Notes: generated by a model not told the origin, from the sequence alone. 64,000 bases of DNA from GCA-1730015 sp964583825 (GCA_964583825.1 CAZOXM010000012.1:1-64000), one strand, 5' to 3'. Shown: positions 8,126-17,597, numbered from the stretch's first letter. Program-made: numbers and translations.

Positions 8126-8461
8126 TTACCCTTTCTTCGGCAGAGATCCCGAGTACGAGACACAGCGATCAAACCATTGCTTCAACTGCGTTTTCGTGCG
8201 AAGGTTTTGCGCTGACACCCGTAACCAGCCGGTCATCGGTTTACCTCTCATCACCGCTACATCAACACCTGACTCTGTAGCGAAGGTTTCATAATATGCC
8301 GGATCTACTCGAGCCAGAATTCCCCCTTTGGCGCTAACGGTGACAGACATATTCCCGTTCACCAGGAAAGCAAGGCCGCCAAACATTTTCTTCTCGGCAA
8401 CATCGCTTTCTTCCTCGAACATTACTCGTAATCTTGCAGCGAGTTTCTCATCGTATGGCAT
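8126..8461 (-). CDS. TfoX N-terminal domain protein
   Basis: A 111-residue TfoX_N-domain protein. The family signature is visible: an N-terminal DEKLAARLRVMF helix, then KKMFGGLAFLVNGNM and GGILARVDP. It lacks the C-terminal domain of full-length competence regulators such as TfoX/Sxy, so it is one of the short stand-alone forms of uncertain function. The ATG at 8461 is chosen because GGGGAAGG lies just upstream and because the family starts at this point; the longer reading from 8524 adds 21 unrelated residues. It is a single gene between the response regulator and the primase operon, both on the same strand. Confidence 0.82.
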   Translation of the reverse strand: MPYDEKLAARLRVMFEEESDVAEKKMFGGLAFLVNGNMSVTVSAKGGILARVDPAYYETFATESGVDVAVMRGKPMTGWLRVSAQNLRTKTQLKQWFDRCVSYSGSLPKKG

Positions 8462-8572
8462 GCAAACCTTCCCCGGAATATCATCGATGCTCAACACTAA
8501 ACCACGCCACCAGAGTTTACGCACTCAAACCGGCGCCCGGTTAAGAGACGACTTGCCAGTTGTTGGTTTCGG

Positions 8573-8995
8573 CTACGAGCAACACCCTTCAATTTCGCTC
8601 AGGAGCTGGCGGGCGTTAAAAGGTTTTTGCAGGTGACCCGAGAACCCCTTGCTGTCTTCCTCGTTCGGATAGATTTCCTCGGTGGCATAGCCACTCATGG
8701 AAACAACGGGTATCGTACACCCGGACTCGCGCATTTCCCGCAAGGTTTCAATGCCTCCCATGCCTCCGAAGATTTTGATATCCAGAATGGCGAGATCATA
8801 GTAAGTGTCGTTGTATTGCGAAGATTCCAGCAGACTAAGCACTTCTTCACCGACCGCAGCAGTGGTGCACTGATGCCCAAGGGATTTTAACAAGCGGGTG
8901 AGCGCCTTGCGTACCGCCTCTTCATCGTCCAGCAATAAAATATGTCGCGAAGGGGATACATCCGGCGCCTTGCCTGAGAACTCAAAACCAGCCAT
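8573..8995 (-). CDS. single-domain response regulator (CheY-like receiver)
   Basis: A receiver domain with no output domain, 140 residues. The acidic pocket is LLDDEE (about 21-26), the phosphoacceptor is D72 in AILDIKIF, the switch Ser is in VSMSG (about 98-102), and the conserved Lys is in LQKPF (K124). It is transcribed away from the Cache-HAMP sensor gene across a 157-bp shared intergenic region, suggesting a functional pair, but that sensor has no kinase domain, so the histidine kinase must come from elsewhere. It probably acts by protein-protein contact in a phosphorelay or chemotaxis-like pathway. Confidence 0.88.
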   Translation of the reverse strand: MAGFEFSGKAPDVSPSRHILLLDDEEAVRKALTRLLKSLGHQCTTAAVGEEVLSLLESSQYNDTYYDLAILDIKIFGGMGGIETLREMRESGCTIPVVSMSGYATEEIYPNEEDSKGFSGHLQKPFNARQLLSEIEGCCS

Positions 8996-9152
8996 TTATT
9001 GCCCCTCTAATCTGCAAGGAGGCCTTGGACTGACTCCGGGACACAAACCAACCCGGGAATCCACGAAAAAACAGGTGCTGCCGGCAACACTGGCACACCG
9101 GTCATTCATATCGCTAAAATAGTGCGCTGACCCGACAAAAGGAAGTACCGCC

Positions 9153-10730
9153 ATGCAGAAAACCAACTCGCTATTTTTACGACTCGGGTTAACCATCATC
9201 TGCCTGTTCTCTGCGAGCGCAATTATCGCGTCGTGGTTTGCTTCGCATGTTACCAACGATGCAATGATTGAACAAAGCAAAATGCATCTTGAGGCCGCGC
9301 TGAAATCCCGCGCTACCACCGTTGAAAATCATTATCGCGTGACTCAAAAGCAGGTTGCAAATCTCGCCGCAGACGATTCGATCATCGAGGCGATACGGTC
9401 CTTCAGCGAAGGCCTCGATACCCTGCAGTCAGAATTTGCCGACCAGGGCACCAGTGCAGATCAAATCCTGACGGACCTCACAAGCTACTATAACACCGAA
9501 TTCGCCGCCAGATTCGACAGAGACATCAATGCTGCTGATTACCTGCCCGCATCAGAAACGGAACGTCTGGCGCAATGGATCTATATCGTGAAAAACCCGA
9601 ATCCGGTCGGAAAAAAGAACGAGGCCTACACCCCCTTGTTCGAGACGACTTATCAACAAGCGCACGATCGTTATCATATGCGCCTCAACCGATACCTGAA
9701 GTCTTTTGACTTTTACGACATTTTCCTTTTCGACCGTCAGGTAAGACTGGTCTATTCATCGAGAAAGGAGACCGATTTTGCCACCGACTTTTTCCGCGGA
9801 CCCTATACGGACAGCAATCTGGGTGAGACGGTTCGAGCCGCACTCTCCGGTGTGCGTAACTCGGTGATTACCAGCGATCTAAACACATATGTACCGAGTT
9901 ACGACGAGCCGGCTTCGTTTTTCGCTGCACCGGTTTTCTCCAAAGATCGCCTGATCGGCGCGGTTGCATTTCAGGTGAGCAACGACAGAGTGAACCGGAT
10001 AGTCGCTGACAATCACGGACTGCGCAGCTCGGGAGAGACCTATATTGTCGGCAAAGATTTGCTCATGCGTACGGACAGCCGTTTCAGCGATAAGTCCACC
10101 ATCCTGTCACAGGAAGTGGATACCAACGCCGCCAGAGCGGTAATGAATGGCGAGACGGGCTCAACCATCACCGCTGACTATCGTGGGGTGAGTGTGCTTT
10201 CCCAGTACCGACCGCTGGACATCGAAGGACTGGAGTGGGGGATGCTGGCCGAAATAGACGAGGCAGAAGTACGCGAGCCTGCCGGTTCCCTGTCGAAAAG
10301 GCTGATTGCGATACTTGTCGCAACACTGGCAGCTGTCGCAGCACTGACATACATGTTGTTCAAATTCGGCGTTGAACGTCCACTCGCCAATATTACCTTT
10401 ACCGCAAAAAAAATCATTGGCGGCGATTATGCCGCACGCACCCCCATCACAGGCAAGGACGAGTTTTCTATACTGGCAGAGAGCCAGAATCACATGGCAG
10501 AAGCCGTGCAGCAGCATATTGAAAGCCTGGAATCGGCACTCAAAGAGGTGAGGGAATTAAAAGGTCTGCTGCCGATTTGCGCGTATTGCAAATCCATTCG
10601 GGACGACGACGGTTACTTTCGCACAGTGGAATCATACCTGGTGGGCAAGTCCAATCTCGAATTTACGCACACGTTCTGCGATCATTGCGTGGACATCCAC
10701 TACGCAGAAGAATCAGACACACAGCATTAA
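9153..10730 (+). CDS. Cache-HAMP membrane sensor with C-terminal CxxC/CxxC module
   Basis: An inner-membrane sensor of 525 residues: a transmembrane helix near 9-30, a large periplasmic Cache-type sensing region to about 370, a second helix near 384-405, a HAMP linker to about 460, then a short module with two Cys pairs (ICAYCKSIRDDDGYF and FCDHCVDIHY). That last module is often found at the C terminus of PAS, GAF or receiver proteins and looks metal-binding. There is no methyl-accepting, kinase or GGDEF domain, so how it signals is unclear. AGGAAG 7 nt upstream supports the start. It is divergent from the receiver gene at 8573-8995. Confidence 0.85.
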   Translation: MQKTNSLFLRLGLTIICLFSASAIIASWFASHVTNDAMIEQSKMHLEAALKSRATTVENHYRVTQKQVANLAADDSIIEAIRSFSEGLDTLQSEFADQGTSADQILTDLTSYYNTEFAARFDRDINAADYLPASETERLAQWIYIVKNPNPVGKKNEAYTPLFETTYQQAHDRYHMRLNRYLKSFDFYDIFLFDRQVRLVYSSRKETDFATDFFRGPYTDSNLGETVRAALSGVRNSVITSDLNTYVPSYDEPASFFAAPVFSKDRLIGAVAFQVSNDRVNRIVADNHGLRSSGETYIVGKDLLMRTDSRFSDKSTILSQEVDTNAARAVMNGETGSTITADYRGVSVLSQYRPLDIEGLEWGMLAEIDEAEVREPAGSLSKRLIAILVATLAAVAALTYMLFKFGVERPLANITFTAKKIIGGDYAARTPITGKDEFSILAESQNHMAEAVQQHIESLESALKEVRELKGLLPICAYCKSIRDDDGYFRTVESYLVGKSNLEFTHTFCDHCVDIHYAEESDTQH

Positions 10731-10775
10731 CAAGACGTCCGCTCCACGCTTCCACAGACTTGTTTCATTCTACAA

Positions 10776-10793
10776 GTTGAGAACCATCTCAAC
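10776..10793. terminator. perfect hairpin after the sensor gene
   Basis: GTTGAGA-ACCA-TCTCAAC is a perfect 7-bp stem with a 4-nt loop, 46 bp after the sensor stop codon. No T-run follows, so it is at best a weak or factor-assisted terminator or a 3' stabilising hairpin. Confidence 0.3.
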
Positions 10794-10935
10794 GAGCATC
10801 AACCTATCTCATCACAGTTTGTCAATCTGTTAAAAATCGGCGTTAAAGAAGCCTTGCCACACGTCGCAAAACCGGGGGCGATACAGGTGCACAAGTGGTT
10901 TACTGTGTTTAGAAAAACAATAATAGCGAAAATAT

Positions 10936-11298
10936 ATGAACTCAGAAGTATTAAACCATCCGTTAGCAATTGACGAACAGGTAATACGGAGTACAGGCGT
11001 CCAGCCTTCGGATAAAAATTATATGGTGGCGGTCTGCCTCTCCGGAGTATTCGGTGTATTGGGTATCCATCATTTTTATCTGGGGCGTTATCTGGAAGGG
11101 TTGTTGGATCTGACCCTCGCTCTTATCGCGCTTTTTCTGTATGTAAACGGAAACGTCGGTTTGGCTTTACTTGTTTTCGCAATCGATTCTATACATGCCT
11201 TAATAGTAACCGTTATGTTATGGCAGGGCTCAATTAAGGATGGCCTTGGGCGCCTGGTGTGCTACCCGGGTCAACGTCTTACCCCCGGAGAGTATTAA
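10936..11298 (+). CDS. TM2 domain-containing membrane protein
   Basis: A 120-residue protein with the TM2 signature: a first hydrophobic hairpin (YMVAVCLSGVFGVLGIHHFYLG, about 29-50) ending in the family's G-x-HxFYLGR motif, a second helix (LLDLTLALIALFLYV) and a third (LALLVFAIDSIHALIVTVML). The N-terminal 28 residues are polar. TM2 proteins are small membrane proteins of unknown biochemical role. The ribosome-binding site is weak. The upstream 200 bp holds an AT-rich stretch (TTTACT, then ATAATA) that could be a promoter. It stands alone between the sensor and a DUF2845 gene. Confidence 0.85.
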   Translation: MNSEVLNHPLAIDEQVIRSTGVQPSDKNYMVAVCLSGVFGVLGIHHFYLGRYLEGLLDLTLALIALFLYVNGNVGLALLVFAIDSIHALIVTVMLWQGSIKDGLGRLVCYPGQRLTPGEY

Positions 11299-11316
11299 CA
11301 GCCGCTTCAGATTTAA

Positions 11317-11334
11317 GTACAAAAGGTTTTGTAC
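11317..11334. repeat. 18-bp perfect palindrome after the TM2 gene
   Basis: GTACAAAA-GG-TTTTGTAC, 8-bp arms with a 2-bp centre, 18 bp after the TM2 stop codon. No T-run follows. It could be a protein-binding site or a weak terminator-like structure. Its arm and spacer lengths match those of the palindrome at 7781, but the sequence is different. Confidence 0.35.
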
Positions 11335-11440
11335 CTACGCTGTTGCTGTGCTTTTCCCTCGCGGTTTTGCCACCGGATCATAAAGGATTGCAACTACTGC
11401 ATGTCCATTAAAACAACGGAACCTCTCGCAAGCCTGACTT

Positions 11441-11740
11441 TTACTCGACACGACGACCAAGCTTCACCCGCGCAACCACACCATCATGGAATTCAACAAT
11501 GCGTAGAAACTGCCCACTGGGTGGTATATAAAGGTAGCGATCTACATTGACATATCGACCCTTGATCTCGACAACACCGAGATACTCCTGCGCAGCAGGC
11601 GGGCCGCAATAGGCTCTGACCGCAAGCGAAGTATCACCCTGCAACACCAAATTCCCATTTTGGCAGCGGAACGCATGCGCCTGAGTTGTAAAAAGTGCTG
11701 TTATTAACGCAAGTGTCAGTAAAACGGCTTTTATTTGCAT
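11441..11740 (-). CDS. DUF2845 secreted small protein
   Basis: A 99-residue exported protein: a Sec signal peptide (about 1-23, cleaved after AHA), then the DUF2845 pattern FRCQNGNLVLQGDT, RAYCGPPAAQEY and a C-terminal basic-aromatic part. Two Cys are retained in the mature domain. The ATG at 11740 is chosen over the upstream one at 11836 because it directly begins the signal peptide and has GAGG at a suitable distance. DUF2845 proteins have no known function; the location is periplasmic. It is a single gene with no evident operon partner. Confidence 0.85.
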   Translation of the reverse strand: MQIKAVLLTLALITALFTTQAHAFRCQNGNLVLQGDTSLAVRAYCGPPAAQEYLGVVEIKGRYVNVDRYLYIPPSGQFLRIVEFHDGVVARVKLGRRVE

Positions 11741-12128
11741 CGTTCTGCCTCGCAAAAGGACACAGTAGATCACTGGATATCTGTAGAAGAACTGAATGCG
11801 TTCCGTTGTCGTTGTGACCAGTATGGAATATCTCAAGCGTTTACAACGCAGCCATCGCGGCTGTCACTGTAAAAATTCGCCTACCTTGTTTTCCAGGCAG
11901 CCCAGCGGTTATAACCACTGTGACTAACCGAGGATTGACCCGTCCGGCATTGCCCGGAGCTGGTAGCCCTCCGTCAAGCGCGTTCGGAATAACAGCCTGT
12001 TTGGCACCTCATTATCAATCCACTCGCGAATTTGATCGCGCGATATACAACCTACCGTTGCAATCGGCACCGTTCAGGTGGACTCTGCGCGAGTGGGTCA
12101 CGGATCTGTCTGCATTTTATTACAGCAG
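11741..12128. other. non-coding stretch between DUF2845 and GH114 genes
   Basis: 388 bp containing the promoter side of the DUF2845 gene and the 3' side of the GH114 gene. The only structure I see is an imperfect 18-bp palindrome centred on GGTTATAACC (11903-11920). No coding frame or RNA gene is convincing. Confidence 0.4.
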
Positions 12129-12974
12129 TTAACGAGCACACGCATAGTAGGGGCTATCGGGGCGCAGGCTTCTGGCTCTAAGGATCATCGAGAGCTTGTA
12201 CTGCTTTGCAGCTTCACAGGCCTCGGCTGCAAACTCGGTTTTGGAGATCTGCTCAAGGTACTCTACTGCGAACACCGGCTTACCCAATTCTGTGATTACC
12301 TTTACCTTGTCGCAATTGCCGTAAAAATAGCACGACTCCGATTGCATCATGTCCACCACATCAGCAACCTGATCGATCAGGTCTTCACCGTTCTTCAAAG
12401 AAATAGCCATCCCGTTGCGATGCGCTTCGGCGGCCAGCCATCGAATGTAGCGCACAGCATCGGCACGCGTCAGCGGGAAACCGGTTTCGTTCTCATAGCC
12501 ATTGATGTTATCCGGATCGAGTACATCGAACCCCTTGCGACGACAGGCTTGTATGCGCGCCCGCATAATCGGTGCAAGTAAATCAAGGCGTCGAATATCC
12601 AGCCACCATTCACCGGGCCATCCGTCATAGGGGCGACCGATTAGAGCATCCGGAAACTGCTGGTAGTCGTTGCGCCAGTTCTCAGCGCTGCCCGCGCTGA
12701 TATAACACATCACCTTCGCACCCTGACGCTGTGCATTTTGCACCGACTCGACAGACGCGTCGGCATCCACAGCATACACATTGACACCGGCTATTGGCAC
12801 GAGATCACCCTGCAGTTGCAACTGCCATTGCAGGGAGTCGGTAACCTCAGGTTGCCACCACTGAGACAGTGGTGACGAGGAGGCAGCAGCGCAGCTGATC
12901 ACAGCAGTTGCAATGAGCAGCCGAGCCAAAACGTGGCGAGCACCGTCAGGCAGAAAACAACTCCAGAATGTCAT
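12129..12974 (-). CDS. GH114-family (endo-alpha-1,4-polygalactosaminidase-like) secreted protein
   Basis: A GH114/TIM-barrel glycosidase-like protein. Family features are GDLVPIAGVNVYAVDAD, VMCYISAGSAENWR, WPGEWWLDIR, the FDVLDPDNINGY motif with candidate catalytic acids, and the GFPLTRADAVRYIRWLA helix. The N terminus (from the ATG at 12974) carries a hydrophobic export segment, LLIATAVISCAAA. Characterised relatives cleave galactosaminogalactan-type polymers; most bacterial members have unknown substrates. The start overlaps the end of the SNF2 gene by 29 bp, so the two are likely co-transcribed, although a functional link is not obvious. Confidence 0.85.
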   Translation of the reverse strand: MTFWSCFLPDGARHVLARLLIATAVISCAAASSSPLSQWWQPEVTDSLQWQLQLQGDLVPIAGVNVYAVDADASVESVQNAQRQGAKVMCYISAGSAENWRNDYQQFPDALIGRPYDGWPGEWWLDIRRLDLLAPIMRARIQACRRKGFDVLDPDNINGYENETGFPLTRADAVRYIRWLAAEAHRNGMAISLKNGEDLIDQVADVVDMMQSESCYFYGNCDKVKVITELGKPVFAVEYLEQISKTEFAAEACEAAKQYKLSMILRARSLRPDSPYYACAR

Positions 12975-15900
12975 CGGCTGCCAGACCCTGTACAACCTGC
13001 TCGCGATTCTCAACGACCAGATCGGCCAGCTCCTTTTTGCGACGCTGAAGGTCGAGAATTTTCTCTTCCACCGTTTGCTCTGTGATCATACGATACACAA
13101 ACACCGGTTTATCCTGCCCGATGCGGTGAGCTCTATCGATCGCCTGATTCTCTACCGCCGGATTCCACCACGGATCGTACAGGATCACCGTGTCGGCGCG
13201 GGTCAGATTCAATCCGGTACCACCTGCTTTCAGCGAGATCAGGAAGACATCCGCCTCACCCGCCTGAAAACGATCAACCACTTCATCCCGGTTGCGAGTC
13301 TTGCCAGTCAGCTTGACGTAAGTCATACCTGCGGACTGTATCTGCGCTTCGATCAACGACAACATTTCGGTGAACTGCGAGAACAACAGCACTCGCCTGC
13401 CCTCCTCGACAAACGTCGGCAGCATCTCCATCAGGGCATCGAGCTTGGCCGACTGCCTGACGCTTTGCGCCTGGCTCATTTTCACCAGACGCGGATCGAG
13501 ACAGGTCTGGCGCATGCGCAGGAGCGCATCGAGCACGGTGATATGACTCTGCCCCAGGCCACTCTCCGCCAGTGCCCGCCGGACCCTGGCCTCCATCGAG
13601 GCGCGAATTCCCTCGTACAGTACCGCCTGCTCCGGATACAGCGACACGCGCTGTACAATTTCAGTTTTCGAAGGCAACTCTGAAGCCACCGCATCTTTAC
13701 TGCGCCTGAGGACAAACGGCTTTAGTCGTTTTGTCAGCGCAACCGATGACAGGCGATCGGCATTTTTTTCAATCGGTGTCCGGAATGTTTTATTGAAGTG
13801 CTTCTGATCACCAAAAAAGCCCGGCATCAAAAAGCGGAACTGCGACCACACCTCACCCAGATGATTCTCAAGCGGCGTACCGGTCAGACAGAGCTTGTGA
13901 CTCGCTTCGACCACACAGACGGCCTTGGCCTGTTTGGTCGATGGATTCTTAATCGCCTGCGCCTCGTCCAGAATCAGATAGTGATAGCGCTGTTCCCGAT
14001 GTACATCGAGATCACGGGACAGTAATGCGTAGGTGGTCAGCAGCAGATCGTATTCCTGCAGCCGCTCGAAATACATGGCTCTATCCACCCCGTGCAACAC
14101 GGCCACTTTCAGATTGGGCGAGAATTTTTCAGCTTCGCGGCGCCAGTTACCCATCAGGCTGGTCGGCGCAACCACCAGTGACGGCACGTCGGCACGACCC
14201 GACTCTTTTTCGTGCAGTACAGTAGCCAGCGCCTGCACTGTCTTACCCAGCCCCATATCGTCGGCGAGTATGCCCCCAAGGTTAAACTCGCGCAGAAACT
14301 GCAGCCAGTTCAAACCATCGCGCTGATAGTCTCGCAGGTCAGCGGTTAGCGACTTCGGTACCTCGACGCTCTCGATACCGCTAAAGGACTTCAGTTTATT
14401 GAGTAACTCTGCCAGCCTTGCCGGAACTTCCCATTCGAGCTCCACTTCACCGGCAGCGATGATGCCGTCTGCAATATCGCTGATTACAGTGGCCTGCAGA
14501 TCGGAAAATCGCAGCTTGCCATCGTCGTGCTCATGCATTTCAACCAGCACTTCGAGTACCGGCCGGATATGTTTAATTGGAAACTCGATCAGTGTTTCTT
14601 CATCGAGCCACACCGTCGCACAGGCTTCCGGATCGTCGAGGTAGCGCGGCAGATCAGGTCCCACTCGCTCAAGAAAGCCGGCCAACACCGGGATCAGCGC
14701 TATCGGCTGACCGTCAATCACGAAGTTGAGGTCAAGATCAAACCAGCGGTTCTCAGCCGAGTAGTCGATGTTCATCTGCCACTCTCGAGATGTGACAATT
14801 TTGAACTCAAACTCCGGCGTGCGCTCGACAATCCAGCCGTCGCGCTTGAGATCGGCCAGCTTGCTATCGATGAGATCCTGCCACAGCACCATGTCTTTCG
14901 AAGTTTTTGCATCGACCGTCAGGCGGATCGCACCATTGACGTGCAGACGATTCACCCAGTCCGGCAAACCGGATCCGGTCAGCTCATTCATCAGAGCAAG
15001 TTCGCGATCCGGTATGCGAATAACCCGCACAAACTGACCGTTATCCTGTCGGTGCAAAAATTCCTTTTGATCAGTGATCGCCATCATGTGCGGCAGACGG
15101 GCACCATCGTAGTCAACCATGATTTCAGCAAAACGATGCGTACCGGATGCATCCTTATGCGCACTTAGGATCACTACACCCCGAGGATCAACACCCGAGA
15201 TCTGTCGGATATCGAGATCTGCCGGCAACGGCAGATCCACCGATTCAATCGATTCAACCATCAGTTCCGAGATACGCAGTGCGTCTTCCTTTGCCACCGC
15301 CGGCAGCTGCGGAATACCCGCGAGAAACTTTGGTGGCACGTCAGTTTCAATGACACCACAACGCGCGGAGCCGGGTTGCACGTACCAGGGTGGATCAGTT
15401 GGCAGCATGACAAATTTTTCGCTACTGCCGACCAGGCTCACTTCCAGCTGACGCAGATCGTTACCGGGGGTGGTCCAGCTGGCAGAGACCGGCAGGTTCG
15501 GACCAAAGCTCAGCGGCTGTCGATCAAACGCTTCGTAGTAGCACGAACCGGTTTCCACCATCCAGCGAAACACCATGTAGCCATGCTCACCACTGAGATT
15601 AAGCCCGCCGGGACTGTCCTTTAAACCGATCAGTGCATTACAGACCCTCGCATCGTGGCTGCTCAGATCAGTGGCATCGAAGTGTCGGCGGTCGAGCGAC
15701 AGTGGCGAAGACTTGCCCAAACCACCACTGCGCAGCTTGCGGGCCGAATAAACAGCCACCTCAAAGCGCACGCTCTGTCGCTGCACCACCTGCCGTACCC
15801 GGTAAAGCACGACGACCGCTTCAGCTGCAAATGACAGCTCGTCCTGTTCGCTGTGGTTTTTCAATGCATCGCGCCACAGCGAAATCGCATCTTCAGAGCT

Positions 15901-16245
15901 GTCAGCACCGTTGTTGGTGTTTAGCCAGGAAAATATCGTTGCCGCCACATGCTTGCAGTTAAGCCGTACCGGACAACTGCAGGTACCCCGGAGACTTAAG
16001 TTTTCACGACCGCGCGTGACCACAAGGCGCAGTTCATAGGGCTGATCTGCAGAACCCGCGACCGAGGCGGTGACGGTTTTCGAACCGTCAAAAACCAGGT
16101 CTGCTACCCGGCCCTGAGCCGCGTACTCACGCCCTTTTTCGAGCGTTGACTCATCGAACTCGATGCCACAGGCGCGCAGCAGCTCATCCTCTCCGAATGG
16201 ATTGAATGAATCTGAAACTTCACTGGGCAAATTTGCTGTGCTCAT
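12946..16245 (-). CDS. SNF2/HepA-family ATPase with N-terminal SWIM zinc finger
   Basis: A 1,099-residue Swi2/Snf2 DNA-dependent ATPase. A SWIM zinc finger (C89-x-C91-x5-C97-x-H99) lies near the N terminus, a long middle region of about 500 residues is poorly characterised, and the two RecA-like lobes fill the C-terminal 470 residues: Walker A in DMGLGKT, a DEAQ box in LILDEAQAIKNP, and motifs V and VI in GGTGLNLT and QAIDRAHRIGQ. Such bacterial SWIM-SNF2 proteins probably remodel nucleoprotein or displace polymerase, but few have been studied. It starts 20 bp after the DUF1704 gene on the same strand and runs into the GH114 gene. Confidence 0.92.
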   Translation of the reverse strand: MSTANLPSEVSDSFNPFGEDELLRACGIEFDESTLEKGREYAAQGRVADLVFDGSKTVTASVAGSADQPYELRLVVTRGRENLSLRGTCSCPVRLNCKHVAATIFSWLNTNNGADSSEDAISLWRDALKNHSEQDELSFAAEAVVVLYRVRQVVQRQSVRFEVAVYSARKLRSGGLGKSSPLSLDRRHFDATDLSSHDARVCNALIGLKDSPGGLNLSGEHGYMVFRWMVETGSCYYEAFDRQPLSFGPNLPVSASWTTPGNDLRQLEVSLVGSSEKFVMLPTDPPWYVQPGSARCGVIETDVPPKFLAGIPQLPAVAKEDALRISELMVESIESVDLPLPADLDIRQISGVDPRGVVILSAHKDASGTHRFAEIMVDYDGARLPHMMAITDQKEFLHRQDNGQFVRVIRIPDRELALMNELTGSGLPDWVNRLHVNGAIRLTVDAKTSKDMVLWQDLIDSKLADLKRDGWIVERTPEFEFKIVTSREWQMNIDYSAENRWFDLDLNFVIDGQPIALIPVLAGFLERVGPDLPRYLDDPEACATVWLDEETLIEFPIKHIRPVLEVLVEMHEHDDGKLRFSDLQATVISDIADGIIAAGEVELEWEVPARLAELLNKLKSFSGIESVEVPKSLTADLRDYQRDGLNWLQFLREFNLGGILADDMGLGKTVQALATVLHEKESGRADVPSLVVAPTSLMGNWRREAEKFSPNLKVAVLHGVDRAMYFERLQEYDLLLTTYALLSRDLDVHREQRYHYLILDEAQAIKNPSTKQAKAVCVVEASHKLCLTGTPLENHLGEVWSQFRFLMPGFFGDQKHFNKTFRTPIEKNADRLSSVALTKRLKPFVLRRSKDAVASELPSKTEIVQRVSLYPEQAVLYEGIRASMEARVRRALAESGLGQSHITVLDALLRMRQTCLDPRLVKMSQAQSVRQSAKLDALMEMLPTFVEEGRRVLLFSQFTEMLSLIEAQIQSAGMTYVKLTGKTRNRDEVVDRFQAGEADVFLISLKAGGTGLNLTRADTVILYDPWWNPAVENQAIDRAHRIGQDKPVFVYRMITEQTVEEKILDLQRRKKELADLVVENREQVVQGLAADDILELFSA

Positions 16246-16264
16246 TGCTTGGTTTTACCTGGCA

Positions 16265-17530
16265 TCAACCGCCCATTTCAACAAGAGGAGCGCTTCGAAG
16301 CAAGTTCTCATAGTGCAGGCTCACTTGTCTGAGGTTTATTGTGTTCAAAAAACCGGAGTACGCGAGGTAGCTCAGCAGAAAACGCATATCGCTCGCCCAG
16401 CCCGGCAGGTAGTTCGGTGGTTTACAGAGACCCATGCTGGATAGTTCGCACAACACGGGAATGTCATCAAGATCGAGCTTTCCACAGAACAGCAGGAGTA
16501 AACAGTCCGTTCTACCGTTAGCGACCAGTGCACGTAAAAAGTTGTGCACGCGAATTAATCCGTCCAGATAGACAATATCTTTGGTAAAAGGCGCGCCCCC
16601 GCTGAGCACACCGCCTCTGAAAACGCGCCGCGCATTTTCAAATGACTGGTTCTGTGAATCAGTCCGTTCAAGAAAGTACTGATAAACATCGAGAAAATCA
16701 GCGCCATCGACGGCCATTTGAATCGCCAGCGTGCGATCCGACAGTCGACGGAGTCGATCGAGATCCATGGACCCGGTAATAAACTCGGCAAAAACAGCCA
16801 GCCCTTCCTGCGTGCGGGTCGTGCCGGCGTGACTTGAGCCAAGAATCGGCAGGTCAGTCTGATACATACCGTTCAGCGAGGTGGCGACGTGCACTCCTGC
16901 TTCGTGATGAATCAGCTGATCGATATCCTTGTCGTTGAACTTTGCATCACGCCTGATGCGGATTCGCTCACGCCCTGCCAGTGCATTTGCGGAGAGCTCA
17001 TCTACCAGCAGCACCTGCGGCGCATCGTCACCGAACATATCCGTTACGGCGGTTTCAATCTGTGCAGCCAGATGCTCGCTGCTCACGGTTTCCTCAACCA
17101 GATACTTTCGGTTCAGCCCATCGAGCTGTGCCAGTGCATCCTCGAAGTCACCGGCGAGCGTAAGCGCCGTGCTTTGCTGATCAATCAGGTAATCACCGGG
17201 CGCACCGTAGAGTGCGCTCGAGTGGTGATAAAAATCTGCTGTACCGCAACAACACAGCATGTCGGCGCTGCGCTCGATGGAAAGTGCCTGGCGTTCGAGC
17301 CAGTTGTCGGCCGGCGAGTTCTGCATTAGCCGGCGAGCCTCGGTCAACGCTTCCCTGACCGGGTTGTCGTCAAAGGCGGGGTAGTCGACCTGTGGCAGCG
17401 CCAGCGCACCGCCCGCAAAAAAATGCTCGCGCACAGAGCCATCCCAGGCGAGATGACTCAGCACGCGGGTTTGCCGTGCAGCCTGCTGCAGAATGCTGCA
17501 AATCTTTGTAATGCGTTGTTGCAAATGCAA
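16265..17530 (-). CDS. DUF1704 metallopeptidase-like protein (QEGLA family)
   Basis: DUF1704 family, annotated in bacteria as flavohemoglobin expression-modulating QEGLA-motif protein. The zinc-site pattern is visible: IHHEAGVH (an H-E-x3-H motif) followed by TRTQEGLAVFAE, whose Glu would be the third ligand. The same domain forms the vertebrate tubulin carboxypeptidase MATCAP, so a peptidase role is likely, though no bacterial substrate is established as far as I know. There is no signal peptide. The longest frame begins at a TTG and has no clear ribosome-binding site, so the start is uncertain. It sits 67 bp after lptE and 20 bp before the SNF2 gene. Confidence 0.85.
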   Translation of the reverse strand: MHLQQRITKICSILQQAARQTRVLSHLAWDGSVREHFFAGGALALPQVDYPAFDDNPVREALTEARRLMQNSPADNWLERQALSIERSADMLCCCGTADFYHHSSALYGAPGDYLIDQQSTALTLAGDFEDALAQLDGLNRKYLVEETVSSEHLAAQIETAVTDMFGDDAPQVLLVDELSANALAGRERIRIRRDAKFNDKDIDQLIHHEAGVHVATSLNGMYQTDLPILGSSHAGTTRTQEGLAVFAEFITGSMDLDRLRRLSDRTLAIQMAVDGADFLDVYQYFLERTDSQNQSFENARRVFRGGVLSGGAPFTKDIVYLDGLIRVHNFLRALVANGRTDCLLLLFCGKLDLDDIPVLCELSSMGLCKPPNYLPGWASDMRFLLSYLAYSGFLNTINLRQVSLHYENLLRSAPLVEMGG

Positions 17531-17597
17531 TCGCCCGGCTTACCGGGAGGCGGTAGGGAGAAGAATCACAGGGATATCAGCAGCACCATCGACCGCT

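Noticed and set aside
12913..13683. 256-codon plus-strand frame opposite the SNF2 gene
   Set aside because: Antisense to the conserved helicase lobe; no own motif.
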